A DNA stretch of 64,000 nt, from NCBI GenBank assembly GCA_020636045.1, contig JACJYP010000014.1, positions 25,818 to 89,817 on the forward strand, in the 5' to 3' direction. How positions within the stretch are numbered: position 1 is the first letter of the stretch; each line of letters starts with the position of its first letter. This document shows positions 43,961-53,150 of the stretch, piece after piece. Under the pieces are notes generated by a model. The model saw only the letters and a program-made list of their open reading frames with translations. It was not told the origin of the DNA and did not search any database. This DNA is from Lewinellaceae bacterium (GTDB lineage Bacteria > Bacteroidota > Bacteroidia > Chitinophagales > Saprospiraceae). The position numbers and the translations under genes were made by a program.

Positions 43961-45015
43961 GCAACATGGTGCCGACAACGCATGAGCGTTATATGCGCCG
44001 CTGCTTCGATCTGGCGCTGCTGGGGGCCGGGAAGGTATCGCCCAACCCTATGGTGGGCGCGTTGCTGGAATACAAAGGCCGTATCATCGGAGAAGGCTGG
44101 CACCGGCAATTCGGAGGCCCGCATGCCGAGGTCAACTGTATCGATTCGGTCCGCGAAGATGACAGGGCCTTCATTCCCCACGCTACTTTATACTGCTCTC
44201 TGGAGCCCTGCTTTCACTACGGCAAAACCCCGCCCTGTGTCGACCTGATCCTCCGGGAAAAGATCGGAAACGTGGTGATCGCCAACCTGGATCCGAATCC
44301 GAAGGTGGCCGGACAAAGTGTCGAAAAACTGCGCGCTGCAGGGGTGGAAGTAATAGTCGACGTGCTGAAAGAACAAGGAGCGGAGTTAAACCGGTATTTT
44401 TTCAAGTGGATCCGCACCGGCCGGCCTTATGTAATACTAAAATGGGCGCAGACGGCCGACGGTTTTATCGGCAGGGAATCCGAACGCACACCCATTTCAG
44501 GCCCGGCAGCCATGCACCTTGTACACAAATGGAGGAGCGAAGTAGATGCCATTCTGGTTGGCACCAAAACGGCCCTCACAGACAATCCCAGGCTCGATAT
44601 CCGGCATTATTTCGGGAAAACGCCGCTCCGGGCGGTGCTGGATATCGCAGGGAAAATACCGGCCGGCCATTTTTTGCTGGACGACTCGACCCCGACGCTG
44701 GTATTTGGTAAAACCAGGGCGGGCGATTTTAAGCATACACAGTTTACGGGCCATAAAAGCACCATCGACCCAGAAGAGATTGCAGAACAGATCGGGGCAA
44801 AGGGCTGTGCGATTTTACTGGTCGAAGGTGGCTCTGTATTACACGAACAATTCATCGGGCAAAACGCCTGGGATGAGATACGCATCCTGACCAATAAAAA
44901 AAGGCTCGGAACGGGCATATCCGCTCCGGGCCTTCCGCCGGGTGCCGCACTTTCAGAAAGCATGGCGATCGGCGACGATCTGGTGGAGGTGTTTCGGCGG
45001 GTTACAGTTTCCTGA
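43957..45015 (+). CDS. ribD: Bifunctional riboflavin biosynthesis deaminase/reductase
   Basis: A 352-residue two-domain enzyme: an N-terminal zinc deaminase (PHAEVNCI; then PCFHYGKTPPC at about 86-96) and a C-terminal NADPH reductase (YVILKWAQTADGFIG, ILVGTKTALTDNPRLDIR). It carries out two successive steps of riboflavin synthesis. I use GTG at 43957, overlapping pyrF; an ATG three codons later is also possible. Its last 14 bp overlap the convergent DUF2807-type gene. Confidence 0.93.
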   Translation: MSNMVPTTHERYMRRCFDLALLGAGKVSPNPMVGALLEYKGRIIGEGWHRQFGGPHAEVNCIDSVREDDRAFIPHATLYCSLEPCFHYGKTPPCVDLILREKIGNVVIANLDPNPKVAGQSVEKLRAAGVEVIVDVLKEQGAELNRYFFKWIRTGRPYVILKWAQTADGFIGRESERTPISGPAAMHLVHKWRSEVDAILVGTKTALTDNPRLDIRHYFGKTPLRAVLDIAGKIPAGHFLLDDSTPTLVFGKTRAGDFKHTQFTGHKSTIDPEEIAEQIGAKGCAILLVEGGSVLHEQFIGQNAWDEIRILTNKKRLGTGISAPGLPPGAALSESMAIGDDLVEVFRRVTVS

Positions 45016-45721
45016 CATCCCCCGAACCACTCACATTTGAATTGACCGTCGGAGAGCCGGAATAGTAAATATCGCCGCTGCCAAGGATATTCGCTTTAAG
45101 TCTTTCGGACACATCGCAGGAAACCGAACCCGAGCCGGCAACCGTGGCATCCAGTTCCCGCGCTGTCATTTTTTTTGCGTCGATGTCACCGCTGCCCGCA
45201 ATCTTTGCTTCCATTGCTTCGGTGCGTCCGCCGATCTCGAGGTCGCCGCTGCCGGCGATCACCGATCGCAAAGTGCCGAAGTCGCCGTCAGGCAGCAGGA
45301 TGTTGCCAGAACCCGAAATATTCAGATTCATTTTTTCCGAGCGCAGGGGGGAGTTCACATGCACCGTCCCGCTCCCGGCCACTGAAAAGGCATCGAACGA
45401 AGGCGCACTGATCCTGACGACAAGGTCTTCAGTATGAGATACGCTTTCTTCGAAATAAATGCGCAGGGTTCCGTCCTCTACTTCCGTTTTGAGGATCGGC
45501 AGCAGGTTTTCCTGGGCGTCAATCTCTACCCGGTACTGATCGGAAACGGTGATCTCCGCATTGGCGGAGATCGAAAGGTCGACCGCGTGAAATCCGCTCA
45601 CACTGCGCGATTCCGTTTTTACGGGCCCCTCCCCTTTTATACCCGGACCAAAATGACAGGAAAAACGTTTGCCGATGACGAACAGGCCCACCAGGAGCAT
45701 AAAAGCCAGTAAATAACGCAT
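45002..45721 (-). CDS. GIN-domain (DUF2807) protein
   Basis: A 239-residue exported protein with a signal/anchor (MRYLLAFMLLVGLFVIG) and a beta-solenoid-like body of short GSGD/GSGxI repeats (SVAGSGTVHVNSPL, NISGSGNILLPDG, VIAGSGDLEIGGR, KIAGSGDIDAKK, NILGSGDIYYSGS). This is the head GIN domain pattern. Function unknown, perhaps adhesion or envelope. ATG at 45721 is used; the 36-codon upstream extension lacks a signal peptide and is rejected. Confidence 0.85.
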   Translation of the reverse strand: MRYLLAFMLLVGLFVIGKRFSCHFGPGIKGEGPVKTESRSVSGFHAVDLSISANAEITVSDQYRVEIDAQENLLPILKTEVEDGTLRIYFEESVSHTEDLVVRISAPSFDAFSVAGSGTVHVNSPLRSEKMNLNISGSGNILLPDGDFGTLRSVIAGSGDLEIGGRTEAMEAKIAGSGDIDAKKMTARELDATVAGSGSVSCDVSERLKANILGSGDIYYSGSPTVNSNVSGSGDVRKL

Positions 45722-45851
45722 TGGAATAGTGATTTTGTTTTGAAATGATGTTGCTGTTTTTTGGAACTTTAGGTGCAATTTTGCCCCGCAGTTCCGTTCG
45801 ACACAAATCATTCCGACGAGGTTACACATTTTTCCTACAAATCATACTGTC

Positions 45852-46238
45852 ATGCTCTGGCTGGCTTTATACCTGAACACGTTTTTCCAATTCCCGCTCA
45901 TGCCCGCGCACGCAACGGGGGATGCTGAGCCGGTCGTCACCTGGCTCACCGAACAGGACCATGATTTCGGGGAAGTGGCTGCCAGAAGGCCCGTCAGTTT
46001 CACTTTTCGCTTCCGGAACGTTTCCCGCGACACTATATTGCTGCAAACGGTGCGCACCACCTGTGGTTGTACGGCTGCGCGCTACACGGAAGAACCACTT
46101 GCGCCCGACGCGGAGGGAGAGGTCAACATAGAATACGACGCACTGCAGGGCGGCGCATTCCGCAAAAAGATCCGTGTGTTTTTCGACCGCCAACGCAAAC
46201 CTGAGATCCTCTGGATCGAAGGGGAAGTCGACCGGTAG
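45852..46238 (+). CDS. DUF1573 domain protein
   Basis: A 128-residue secreted protein. Hydrophobic N-terminus (LWLALYLNTFFQFPLMPAHA) followed by one DUF1573 Ig-like domain: TEQDHDFGEVAARRPVSFTF, VRTTCGCTAARYTEEPLAP and the strand KKIRVFFDRQRKPEILWIEG. The TTCGCT motif with two cysteines is the family signature. Likely periplasmic or surface; activity unknown. The recF gene converges on it with 1 bp between. Confidence 0.85.
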   Translation: MLWLALYLNTFFQFPLMPAHATGDAEPVVTWLTEQDHDFGEVAARRPVSFTFRFRNVSRDTILLQTVRTTCGCTAARYTEEPLAPDAEGEVNIEYDALQGGAFRKKIRVFFDRQRKPEILWIEGEVDR

Positions 46239-46239
46239 A

Positions 46240-47334
46240 TCAGATCGACCCGTTTTCCACCTCGAATATCTTGTAATCGCCGATAAAGGAAGAAACGATC
46301 TCCTCGAGACGCCCCCGCTGCGTATCCGTGATAAATATCTGTCCGAACTGGCGGCCGATGATCAGCGCGATCAGTTGGCGGACCCGCTGCTCGTCGAGTT
46401 TGTCAAATATATCGTCCAGCAAAAGGATGGGCGCCTGTTGCTTTTCCTGCCGCAGCAGTTCGTATTGCGCGAGCCGCAAGGCCAGCAGGAACGATTTCAA
46501 TTGCCCCTGCGAGGCGAATTTTTTCACAGGCCTTTCATCGAGCAGCAATTGTAAATCATCGCGGTGTGGTCCCGCGCTGGTGCGTTGCAGCATACGGTCC
46601 TTTTCGATATTGGCGGCGAGCAAGGCGGATAGGGTCTTTTCGCTCATCGCCGATTCAAAAATAGCGTCGACCTGTTCCCGGTCGCCCGATATTTCCGAAT
46701 AATACTGCTGGAACAGGGGGCGGAATCGCGCCGAGAACGCCTGTCTTTGCTCGAACAAGACCGCGGCAGGAGCGGGCATTTGACGGTCGATTGCCTCCAG
46801 CAGCGAAGCGTCGAAAGTTCTGTCTTCCGCAAATTTTTTCAGGAGTGCGTTTCGCTGCTTCAACAAAGCGTTGTAGATGAGTAAATTATGAAGATAATCG
46901 GGCGTGACCTGCGACAAGGTGCTGTCCAAAAAACGCCGCCGTTCTTCACTGCCATCCTGCACCAGGCTCAGATCGTCGGGAGCGATCATGACGACCGGGA
47001 ACAATCCGATATAATCTATCAGGCGGGTAAAGGCAACGCCGTCGCGTTCGATCTCTTTTCGCTGTCCCGTGGCAAATTTCGAGGCGATCTTGTGGCGGCC
47101 TGCATCCGTTTCAAACACGCCTTCCAGCCGGAAAAACGAATCACCCTGCCGGATCAGGTTTTTATCGGACAACCCGGTATGGCTCTTGCACAGACATAAA
47201 TAGTGAACGGCATCGAGCAGGTTCGTCTTACCCATGCCGTTCAGGCCGGTAAAACAATTCAGGCGGGGAGACAGGTCGAGCGACTGCTGTCCGTAATTTT
47301 TGAAATGGGTAAGTTTGATCGAGGAAAGATGCAC
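46240..47334 (-). CDS. recF: DNA replication/repair protein RecF
   Basis: A 364-residue SMC-like ATPase that helps load RecA at gaps. N-terminus HLSSIKLTHFKNYGQQ, Walker A GLNGMGKTNLLDAVHYL near residue 34, VVMIAPDDLSLVQDGSEERR, the signature-like FASQGQLKSFLLALRLAQ and Walker B PILLLDDIFDKLDEQR. It starts at GTG. The TACCTTTG box lies only 4 nt upstream, so its mRNA may have almost no leader. It follows the nucleotidyltransferase gene by 16 bp. Confidence 0.93.
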   Translation of the reverse strand: MHLSSIKLTHFKNYGQQSLDLSPRLNCFTGLNGMGKTNLLDAVHYLCLCKSHTGLSDKNLIRQGDSFFRLEGVFETDAGRHKIASKFATGQRKEIERDGVAFTRLIDYIGLFPVVMIAPDDLSLVQDGSEERRRFLDSTLSQVTPDYLHNLLIYNALLKQRNALLKKFAEDRTFDASLLEAIDRQMPAPAAVLFEQRQAFSARFRPLFQQYYSEISGDREQVDAIFESAMSEKTLSALLAANIEKDRMLQRTSAGPHRDDLQLLLDERPVKKFASQGQLKSFLLALRLAQYELLRQEKQQAPILLLDDIFDKLDEQRVRQLIALIIGRQFGQIFITDTQRGRLEEIVSSFIGDYKIFEVENGSI

Positions 47335-47338
47335 GCCG

Positions 47339-47346
47339 CAAAGGTA
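47339..47346 (-). promoter_or_regulatory. Promoter -7 box for recF
   Basis: TACCTTTG followed by CGGC on the - strand; its G is 4 nt from the GTG start. It lies in the 16-bp gap behind the upstream gene. Confidence 0.45.
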
Positions 47347-47350
47347 CGGA

Positions 47351-48793
47351 TCAGGAGCCCGAAAAATCGTGGTGGGACTTGCCGGGTTTCAGGCCGATCT
47401 TCTTGCCTTCTTCCAGCATGCGTTTGAATGCGGGTTCGAATTCGTTCGGGATCTCGCCGTCGAGGATGGCCTCCCGCACCGCTGTTTTGATCACTCCGAC
47501 ATCGCGGGAAGGTTCGATGCCGAACGTGCTCATGATGATATCGCCGGTGATCGGCGGCTGCCACAGGCGCATCCGGTCGGCCTCGCTCACTTCCGACATG
47601 CGTTCTTTCAGGTATTCGTAGCCTTCCAGATAACGCGCCATTCTGCGGGGATTCTTCGTGGTGATGTCCGACTCGCACAGTTTCATCAGGTCTTCTATAT
47701 CGGGGCCGGCGTCGAACAGCAGGCGCCTGACGGCGCTGTCGGTCACCTCGTCCTTGGTGAGGGAGATCGGCCGCAAATGCAGGCGCACCATTTTTTGCAC
47801 GTATTCCATTTCTGCGCCCAGCGGAAGCCTCAGGTTCCGGAAAATGCGCGGCACCATTTTGGCGCCCAGCCACTCGTGGCCGTGGAAGGTCCACCCGTTT
47901 TCCTTGTCGAATTTTTTGGTGGCCGGCTTGGCGATATCGTGCAGCAGTGCCGACCAGCGCAGCCAGATGTTGTTGCTTCGGCGGCACAGGTTGTCCAGTA
48001 CTTCCAGCGTGTGGTAAAAATTGTCCTTGTGCGCGCGGCCGTTGCGGTCTTCCACGCCCTGGAGGGCGGCGACTTCCGGCATAATGATCTGCAGCAGACC
48101 GCTGTCGAACAGAAGTTTGAACCCGACAGACGGCCTGGCGGTCAGCAGGATCTTCTCCAGTTCGGTCGTGATCCGCTCTTTCGAAATGATGTGGATGCGG
48201 TTGCGGTATTTGGAAATGCCTTTGAACGTGCCCGCCTCGATGGCAAATCCGAGCTGGTTGGCAAAACGGATGGTTCGCAACATACGCAGCGGGTCGTCGG
48301 AATACGTTTTCCCGGGTTCCAGTGGCGTTTTTAGTATCTTTTGCTCCAGATGGGCAAGCCCGTCGAACGGATCGACGATCTGACCGAAAGTGTCTTCGTT
48401 GAGGCTTACGGCCAGCGCATTGATCGTCAGGTCGCGGCGGTTCTGGTCGTCGGCAAGGGTCCCCTGTTCTACATCGGGCTTGCGGCTGTCATCGCGGTAA
48501 CTTTCCCTGCGCGCGCCGACAAATTCGATTTCCATGCCTTCGTGACGGATCATGGCCGTGCCGAAGCGGCGAAACACAACGATCTTGGGCACGGGGTATA
48601 GTTTGCCGGCCACCGTCTCCGCCAGCCGGATGCCGTCGCCCACGCAGACGATATCGATGTCCTTGGTCGGGCGGCCCAGCAGGCGGTCGCGCACATAACC
48701 GCCGATCACATAGGCGGGCACGCCCATCTCCCGGGCGCAGCGGCCCACCAGCTCGAAAATCTTTCGTTCGTGGGGTTCTATTGAAAAGAGCAT
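47351..48793 (-). CDS. CCA-adding/poly(A) polymerase family nucleotidyltransferase with HD domain
   Basis: A 480-residue tRNA nucleotidyltransferase-type protein. N-terminal catalytic motif AYVIGGYVRDRLLGRPTKDI with DIDIV supplying the Asp pair, the RRDLTINALAVSL motif, the DPLRMLRTIRFANQLGF segment, and an HD-type region (RWSALLHDIAKPATKKF) in the middle. The best assignment is CCA-adding enzyme for tRNA 3' ends; a poly(A) polymerase role cannot be excluded. It is 12 bp downstream of dusB and ahead of recF, so the three form one leftward operon. Confidence 0.9.
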   Translation of the reverse strand: MLFSIEPHERKIFELVGRCAREMGVPAYVIGGYVRDRLLGRPTKDIDIVCVGDGIRLAETVAGKLYPVPKIVVFRRFGTAMIRHEGMEIEFVGARRESYRDDSRKPDVEQGTLADDQNRRDLTINALAVSLNEDTFGQIVDPFDGLAHLEQKILKTPLEPGKTYSDDPLRMLRTIRFANQLGFAIEAGTFKGISKYRNRIHIISKERITTELEKILLTARPSVGFKLLFDSGLLQIIMPEVAALQGVEDRNGRAHKDNFYHTLEVLDNLCRRSNNIWLRWSALLHDIAKPATKKFDKENGWTFHGHEWLGAKMVPRIFRNLRLPLGAEMEYVQKMVRLHLRPISLTKDEVTDSAVRRLLFDAGPDIEDLMKLCESDITTKNPRRMARYLEGYEYLKERMSEVSEADRMRLWQPPITGDIIMSTFGIEPSRDVGVIKTAVREAILDGEIPNEFEPAFKRMLEEGKKIGLKPGKSHHDFSGS

Positions 48794-48805
48794 CGTTCAG
48801 TATTG

Positions 48806-49801
48806 TTATGCGACAAGTTCTGCACTTGTGTACACTTCTTCAATCTCGTCCAGTATGGAAAACAATATTTCCGGCTCCATTTCGGTCACCAATCGCGCGC
48901 GGTAGGGTTTGATGTTGGGCAGGTCCCTGAAATAGGGGGCGTAGTGTCGCCTCATTTCCAGCACGCCGAGTTTCAGGCCCTTCCAGGCCAGGCTGTCGGT
49001 CAGGTGCTGGCGGGCGGCCCGGACCCTTTCTGTGACATCGGGCGCCGGCAAAACCTCGCCGGTAGCAAAATAATGTTTGATCTCCCGGAATATCCAGGGA
49101 TAGCCGATGCTGGCGCGCCCGATCATGATACCGTCCACACCGAACCGGTTCTTATATTCCAGCGCTTTTTGGGGGCTGTCTACGTCGCCGTTGCCAAAGA
49201 TCGGGATATGCATGCGCGGATTTTCCTTTACCCTTGCGATCCAGGTCCAGTCCGCTTCGCCCTTGTACATCTGGCTGCGCGTGCGGCCGTGGATACTGAG
49301 CGCCTGAATGCCCACATCCTGCAGGCGTTCGGCCACTTCCATGATGTTGATGGTGGAATCGTCCCAGCCGAGGCGGGTTTTTACGGTAACGGGCCTTCCC
49401 GTGCTTTTCACCACGGCTTCCGTCAGTTTTACCATGAGCGGAATATCGCGCAAAAGGCCGGCGCCCGCCATCCGGCAGGCAACTTTTGCCACGGGGCAGC
49501 CGAAATTGATATCGATCACATCGGGATTTTTCGACTCGATGATCTCTGCGGCCTCGATCATGTTTTCCAGCTGTCCGCCGAAGTATTGTATGCCGATAGG
49601 CCGCTCGTAGTCGAATATTTCGAGTTTCTGAAAGGTGTTTTTTGCTTCGTGAACCAGGCCGTCGGCGCTGATAAACTCGGTGTACACCATATCTGCGCCC
49701 TGTTCCTTGCACAGTTTGCGGAACGGCGGATCGCTCACGTCCTCCATGGGCGCGAGGAGCAAGGGGAAGTCGCCGAGTTCAACATTTCCGATCTTGACCA
49801 T
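48806..49801 (-). CDS. dusB: tRNA-dihydrouridine synthase
   Basis: A 331-residue flavoenzyme reducing uridine to dihydrouridine in tRNA. It has LLLAPMEDVSDPPFRKLC near the N-terminus, VIDINFGCPVAKVACRMAGA with the catalytic Cys, VKTRLGWDD, IHGRTRSQMYKG and NGDVDSPQKALEYK. It is the first gene of the leftward dusB, nucleotidyltransferase, recF operon, a tRNA/DNA maintenance group. Confidence 0.93.
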   Translation of the reverse strand: MVKIGNVELGDFPLLLAPMEDVSDPPFRKLCKEQGADMVYTEFISADGLVHEAKNTFQKLEIFDYERPIGIQYFGGQLENMIEAAEIIESKNPDVIDINFGCPVAKVACRMAGAGLLRDIPLMVKLTEAVVKSTGRPVTVKTRLGWDDSTINIMEVAERLQDVGIQALSIHGRTRSQMYKGEADWTWIARVKENPRMHIPIFGNGDVDSPQKALEYKNRFGVDGIMIGRASIGYPWIFREIKHYFATGEVLPAPDVTERVRAARQHLTDSLAWKGLKLGVLEMRRHYAPYFRDLPNIKPYRARLVTEMEPEILFSILDEIEEVYTSAELVA

Positions 49802-49817
49802 CCGGGTTATTTTACCG

Positions 49818-49825
49818 CAAAAGTA
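49818..49825 (-). promoter_or_regulatory. Promoter -7 box for dusB
   Basis: TACTTTTG followed by CGG on the - strand, 16 nt before the dusB start. It lies inside the T-rich tail of the terminator of the upstream surface-protein gene. Confidence 0.5.
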
Positions 49826-49827
49826 AA

Positions 49828-49857
49828 GCTTCCGGGATTCACAAACCCCGGAAGCCC
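49828..49857 (-). terminator. Terminator after the large surface-protein gene
   Basis: GCTTCCGGGG ... CCCGGAAGC on the - strand with a 10-nt loop, followed by TTTACTTTTG, which doubles as the dusB -7 box. Confidence 0.55.
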
Positions 49858-49889
49858 TGTAACGAGTTCCGTTTTAACGCAATTCTTTA

Positions 49890-52865
49890 TCAGCGCAGCA
49901 GGGTGATGTCGCCGATCAGCGGGGGTTGCAGCGCGCCGTCGTCCCGTTGCCAGCGGATCACATACACGTACACATCGCTGGGTGCATCCTTTCCTTCGGA
50001 AGTACCGTCCCAGGTGGCTGCAGGGTCGGTGCTTTCATAGACTTTCTTGCCCCAGCGGTTGTAAATTTCCATGCTGAGCACGGTGGCCGTACCCTCCACC
50101 AGGTTCAGTCGGAAGAGATCGTTCACTCCGTCGCCGTTCGGTGTGAAAGCGTTGGGCATCGCTTTAAGCGGGTAAACCACTGTAAGCGTAAACTGTGCCT
50201 GTTCGCGGCAGCCGCTCGGTGCGGTGGCGATCAAAACATAAGTTACGTTGAAGGTAGTGTCCTCCTGCGAGGTCGGTATGATGCTGATCTCGTCCGTAGT
50301 TCCCAACGGTGTCTGTCCGTTTTGCAGCCACTGGAACTGAAAACCCGAGAGGTTTTGCGAAGGCGCCACGATGCCCTGCAGGTCGAAGGGATCGCCGAGG
50401 TTGATCCGGTTGGTATCGGGGTCCGTGACGATCTTCAGAGAAAAACCCTCTTTCACCGATACTTTGATCGCGTCTTCGAGGGTACAGCCGTCGCCGTATG
50501 AATAGACCAGGTCGTAAACGGTATCATCGGTCGGCGACACCTCCAGAATAGCCGTCGTATCTCCCGTCGACCACAGGTAACTCCCCGAGAGGGTTCCGTT
50601 TGCCGTGATCTTGGCCACGTCGCCCGTGCAGATCGTAATATCGTCGGGCAAAGTGAGCGTCGCATTGTAAACGATCACATTGACCGATTTGGTGATGGTG
50701 CAATTGCCGAGCGTGGCGGTCACCGTATAGTTGGTGGTTTGATCGGGAGTATCCGTCGGCGCCGCGCTGGTGGAACTAAAGCCCGGCGGGTTGGAGGTCC
50801 AGGAATAGACCGCACCGGGTGTATTTCCGCTGTTCAGCACGATGCTTTCACCCGGACACAATTCCTTGTCGTTCGGGAAAATGATCTGGGGCCCCACGCC
50901 GTCGATATTCACCGTCACCTGGTCCGTCAGCGTACAATTGTCACCATAGGTGTAAGTGACGGTATAGGTCGTTGTCTGGGCAGGCGTGACCTGGATGTTC
51001 TGCCCGCTTTGCCCGCTGCTCCACTGGTAAGTGCCGGGCAACGAACCCGAAGCGGTCAGCGTCGCGGTGAAATTCTGGCATATAGTCGTGTCGTTGCTCA
51101 ACGTCAGTGTCGCGGAAGCAACCGTCACGCTGACCTGCCCCTGGTTCTGACAGCCGTTGTCTGCCTGGACGAAATAAGTGGCGTTCTGGGTCGGGGTGGC
51201 GACCGGCTGTGCTGCAGTGGTCGGCGTAAAGTTGGGGTCCGTAGAAGTCCAGTTGTACGTAGCCGTGGGATCGGCAGCCTGATTCAGGGTGATGGATTCT
51301 CCCAGACATAATTTGACGTCGGTCGGGAACTGAATGAGCGGCAGGGGCCGGATCGCGACCGTCGCCGAGGCGCTGGTCGGGCATCCCTGGTACTCGCCGG
51401 TGGCCGTATAGGTGGTCGTGACGAGTGGACTTGCGTTAGGCTCGTCGCATTCCGTGCAATCGAGGCCTTCGGCCGGCGACCACTTGATGTCATTTACCGT
51501 GAACGGGTAAATTACTTTCAGTTTCACACTTTTACCCGCGCAGATCATGGTATCGGACGGTACGATGCTGATCTGTGGCGGTTCCACGATCCTTACGATG
51601 GCTTTTGAAGAGTCAACACAGCCGCCATAACTCGTCACCCTGGTATATGTAGTCGTTTTGTCGGGCTGCACCACCATATTATACAAGGTGTCCGGTGTCA
51701 GTTGCCCCTGTGACGGCAACCATTTGAAACCGATGCCCGGAAAATTGACGGGCTCGAAAAGCGGCGAACTGAGCAGCACATCAACCCCTTTGCACACAGT
51801 CGTATCCATCGGAGCGATCGACAGGTCTGCCGGAAGGCTGTCCACGGTGACATATACTTCCCTGATGATCGTGCACCCGGGCGCCACCGTCGTGGCGGTA
51901 TACAAGGTTCCGGTATCGGGGCTGGCCACCACATTCAATCCGTTGTTGGTGATCTGAAGATCGGTCAGGGGATTCCAGCTGATCGTCGCGCCCGGCGTCA
52001 GCGTAGCATTGATCGGCGCCGAACCGCCCTGGCAGATGCGCACCGTATCGCCGACGTCGAGATCGAGCGTCAGGTTCACGACCGACACCTCTACCGTCCG
52101 CATTTCCGTGCAGGCGGCATTGGTGGCCACCAGTTGGTACAGGGTTGTTTGCAGCGGCGTCGCCAGCGGGTTCGGGAGGGTGTCGTTGTCCAGGGTGCCG
52201 CCGTTTGGTGTCCAGGAATAATGCACCCCGTCTTCCAGGATGGTCGACCCCAGCAGCACGCTTTCGCCGACACAGATCGCCGTATCGCCCTGAATATCGA
52301 GGACCGGCTGCTGCACGACCGTGATCAGCACGCTGTCGATGGACACGAAGGGGCAGGAGTTATTGAACGCAATGATGAAATAGCGGGTCGTCAGCGCCGG
52401 CGTTACCGTGGGGCTCGGCGACGAGGATAAAAACCCGGGCGGCGCGGAAGTCCACTGGTAAAAAGTATTCGGAAAGGCGAAGCCCCCGAGGTTCACGGAG
52501 GCGCCCGCACAGATCGTTTTATCGTCGGTCAGGGTGTATTGCGGCTGCTGGCCGTCGATCACCGTGATCGTGATCGTATCGCTGTCCGAGCATTGCGCGC
52601 CCTGGCTGTTGGCGATGAACGTATAGGTGCCGGTGGGCAGTGCGACTACGTTCGGCGAAGGGCAATTGTAACAACTCAAACCGGCCGGGCCGGTCCAGGT
52701 GTATTGCACATCTGGATTTGCGTCCGGGTTCAGGGTAAACATGGCATTGTTGCAAACCGTAACATCGGGTCCCAACTGTATGGTACAGTCATTGTTACCC
52801 TGAGCCAGTACCATTGATAATAGAGATGAAAACAGCAATAAGAGAAGCGTAAAGTTGGCTTTCAT
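49890..52865 (-). CDS. Large T9SS-secreted protein with Ig/PKD-like repeats and gliding-motility C-terminal domain
   Basis: A 991-residue surface protein. Signal peptide (KANFTLLLLLFSSLLSMVLA-Q), then about nine or ten tandem Ig/PKD-like repeats, each with a DTxxCxG core (DDKTICAGASVNLGG, GDTAICVGESVLLGS, DTMICAGKSVKLKV, DTTICQNFTATL) and a YxW(T/S)xP core. The last 90 residues are a gliding-motility-associated sorting domain: KAMPNAFTPNGDGVNDLFRL, MEIYNRWGKKVYESTD and GKDAPSDVYVYVIRWQRDDG. Likely an adhesin-type T9SS cargo. Confidence 0.9.
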   Translation of the reverse strand: MKANFTLLLLLFSSLLSMVLAQGNNDCTIQLGPDVTVCNNAMFTLNPDANPDVQYTWTGPAGLSCYNCPSPNVVALPTGTYTFIANSQGAQCSDSDTITITVIDGQQPQYTLTDDKTICAGASVNLGGFAFPNTFYQWTSAPPGFLSSSPSPTVTPALTTRYFIIAFNNSCPFVSIDSVLITVVQQPVLDIQGDTAICVGESVLLGSTILEDGVHYSWTPNGGTLDNDTLPNPLATPLQTTLYQLVATNAACTEMRTVEVSVVNLTLDLDVGDTVRICQGGSAPINATLTPGATISWNPLTDLQITNNGLNVVASPDTGTLYTATTVAPGCTIIREVYVTVDSLPADLSIAPMDTTVCKGVDVLLSSPLFEPVNFPGIGFKWLPSQGQLTPDTLYNMVVQPDKTTTYTRVTSYGGCVDSSKAIVRIVEPPQISIVPSDTMICAGKSVKLKVIYPFTVNDIKWSPAEGLDCTECDEPNASPLVTTTYTATGEYQGCPTSASATVAIRPLPLIQFPTDVKLCLGESITLNQAADPTATYNWTSTDPNFTPTTAAQPVATPTQNATYFVQADNGCQNQGQVSVTVASATLTLSNDTTICQNFTATLTASGSLPGTYQWSSGQSGQNIQVTPAQTTTYTVTYTYGDNCTLTDQVTVNIDGVGPQIIFPNDKELCPGESIVLNSGNTPGAVYSWTSNPPGFSSTSAAPTDTPDQTTNYTVTATLGNCTITKSVNVIVYNATLTLPDDITICTGDVAKITANGTLSGSYLWSTGDTTAILEVSPTDDTVYDLVYSYGDGCTLEDAIKVSVKEGFSLKIVTDPDTNRINLGDPFDLQGIVAPSQNLSGFQFQWLQNGQTPLGTTDEISIIPTSQEDTTFNVTYVLIATAPSGCREQAQFTLTVVYPLKAMPNAFTPNGDGVNDLFRLNLVEGTATVLSMEIYNRWGKKVYESTDPAATWDGTSEGKDAPSDVYVYVIRWQRDDGALQPPLIGDITLLR

Positions 52866-53121
52866 TTAAATAGTATGTTTAATCGGCCGAAAAATTTGGG
52901 AAACCTTTGTCTTCATTGCGGCTATTCGGAAGCCGTCAAAAATGTTTCTGGAAACCTTCTGAAAATCATTTTCGGGGCGGAAATGGTTTTCAGACAGGCT
53001 CCGGGCCCAGTAGCATGAACTGTGCCGGAAAGGCGCTCGAATCCGACAAAGATGGACTAAACCGGTTCAGCCCCCGCTTTGAACGATCCGGACGTATAAT
53101 TATCTGTTCCGGCACTTTCGC

Positions 53122-53129
53122 TACTTTTG
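53122..53129 (+). promoter_or_regulatory. Promoter -7 box for dut
   Basis: TACTTTTG followed by CAGC, 21 nt upstream of the TTG start at 53151. An in-frame TTG at 53127 falls inside this box, which argues against using it as the start. Confidence 0.45.
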
Positions 53130-53150
53130 CAGCCAAAAAACATTCGGACA

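Noticed and set aside
53127..53150. Longer dut gene starting at TTG 53127
   Set aside because: The start lies inside a promoter box and would exceed the usual 144-residue length.
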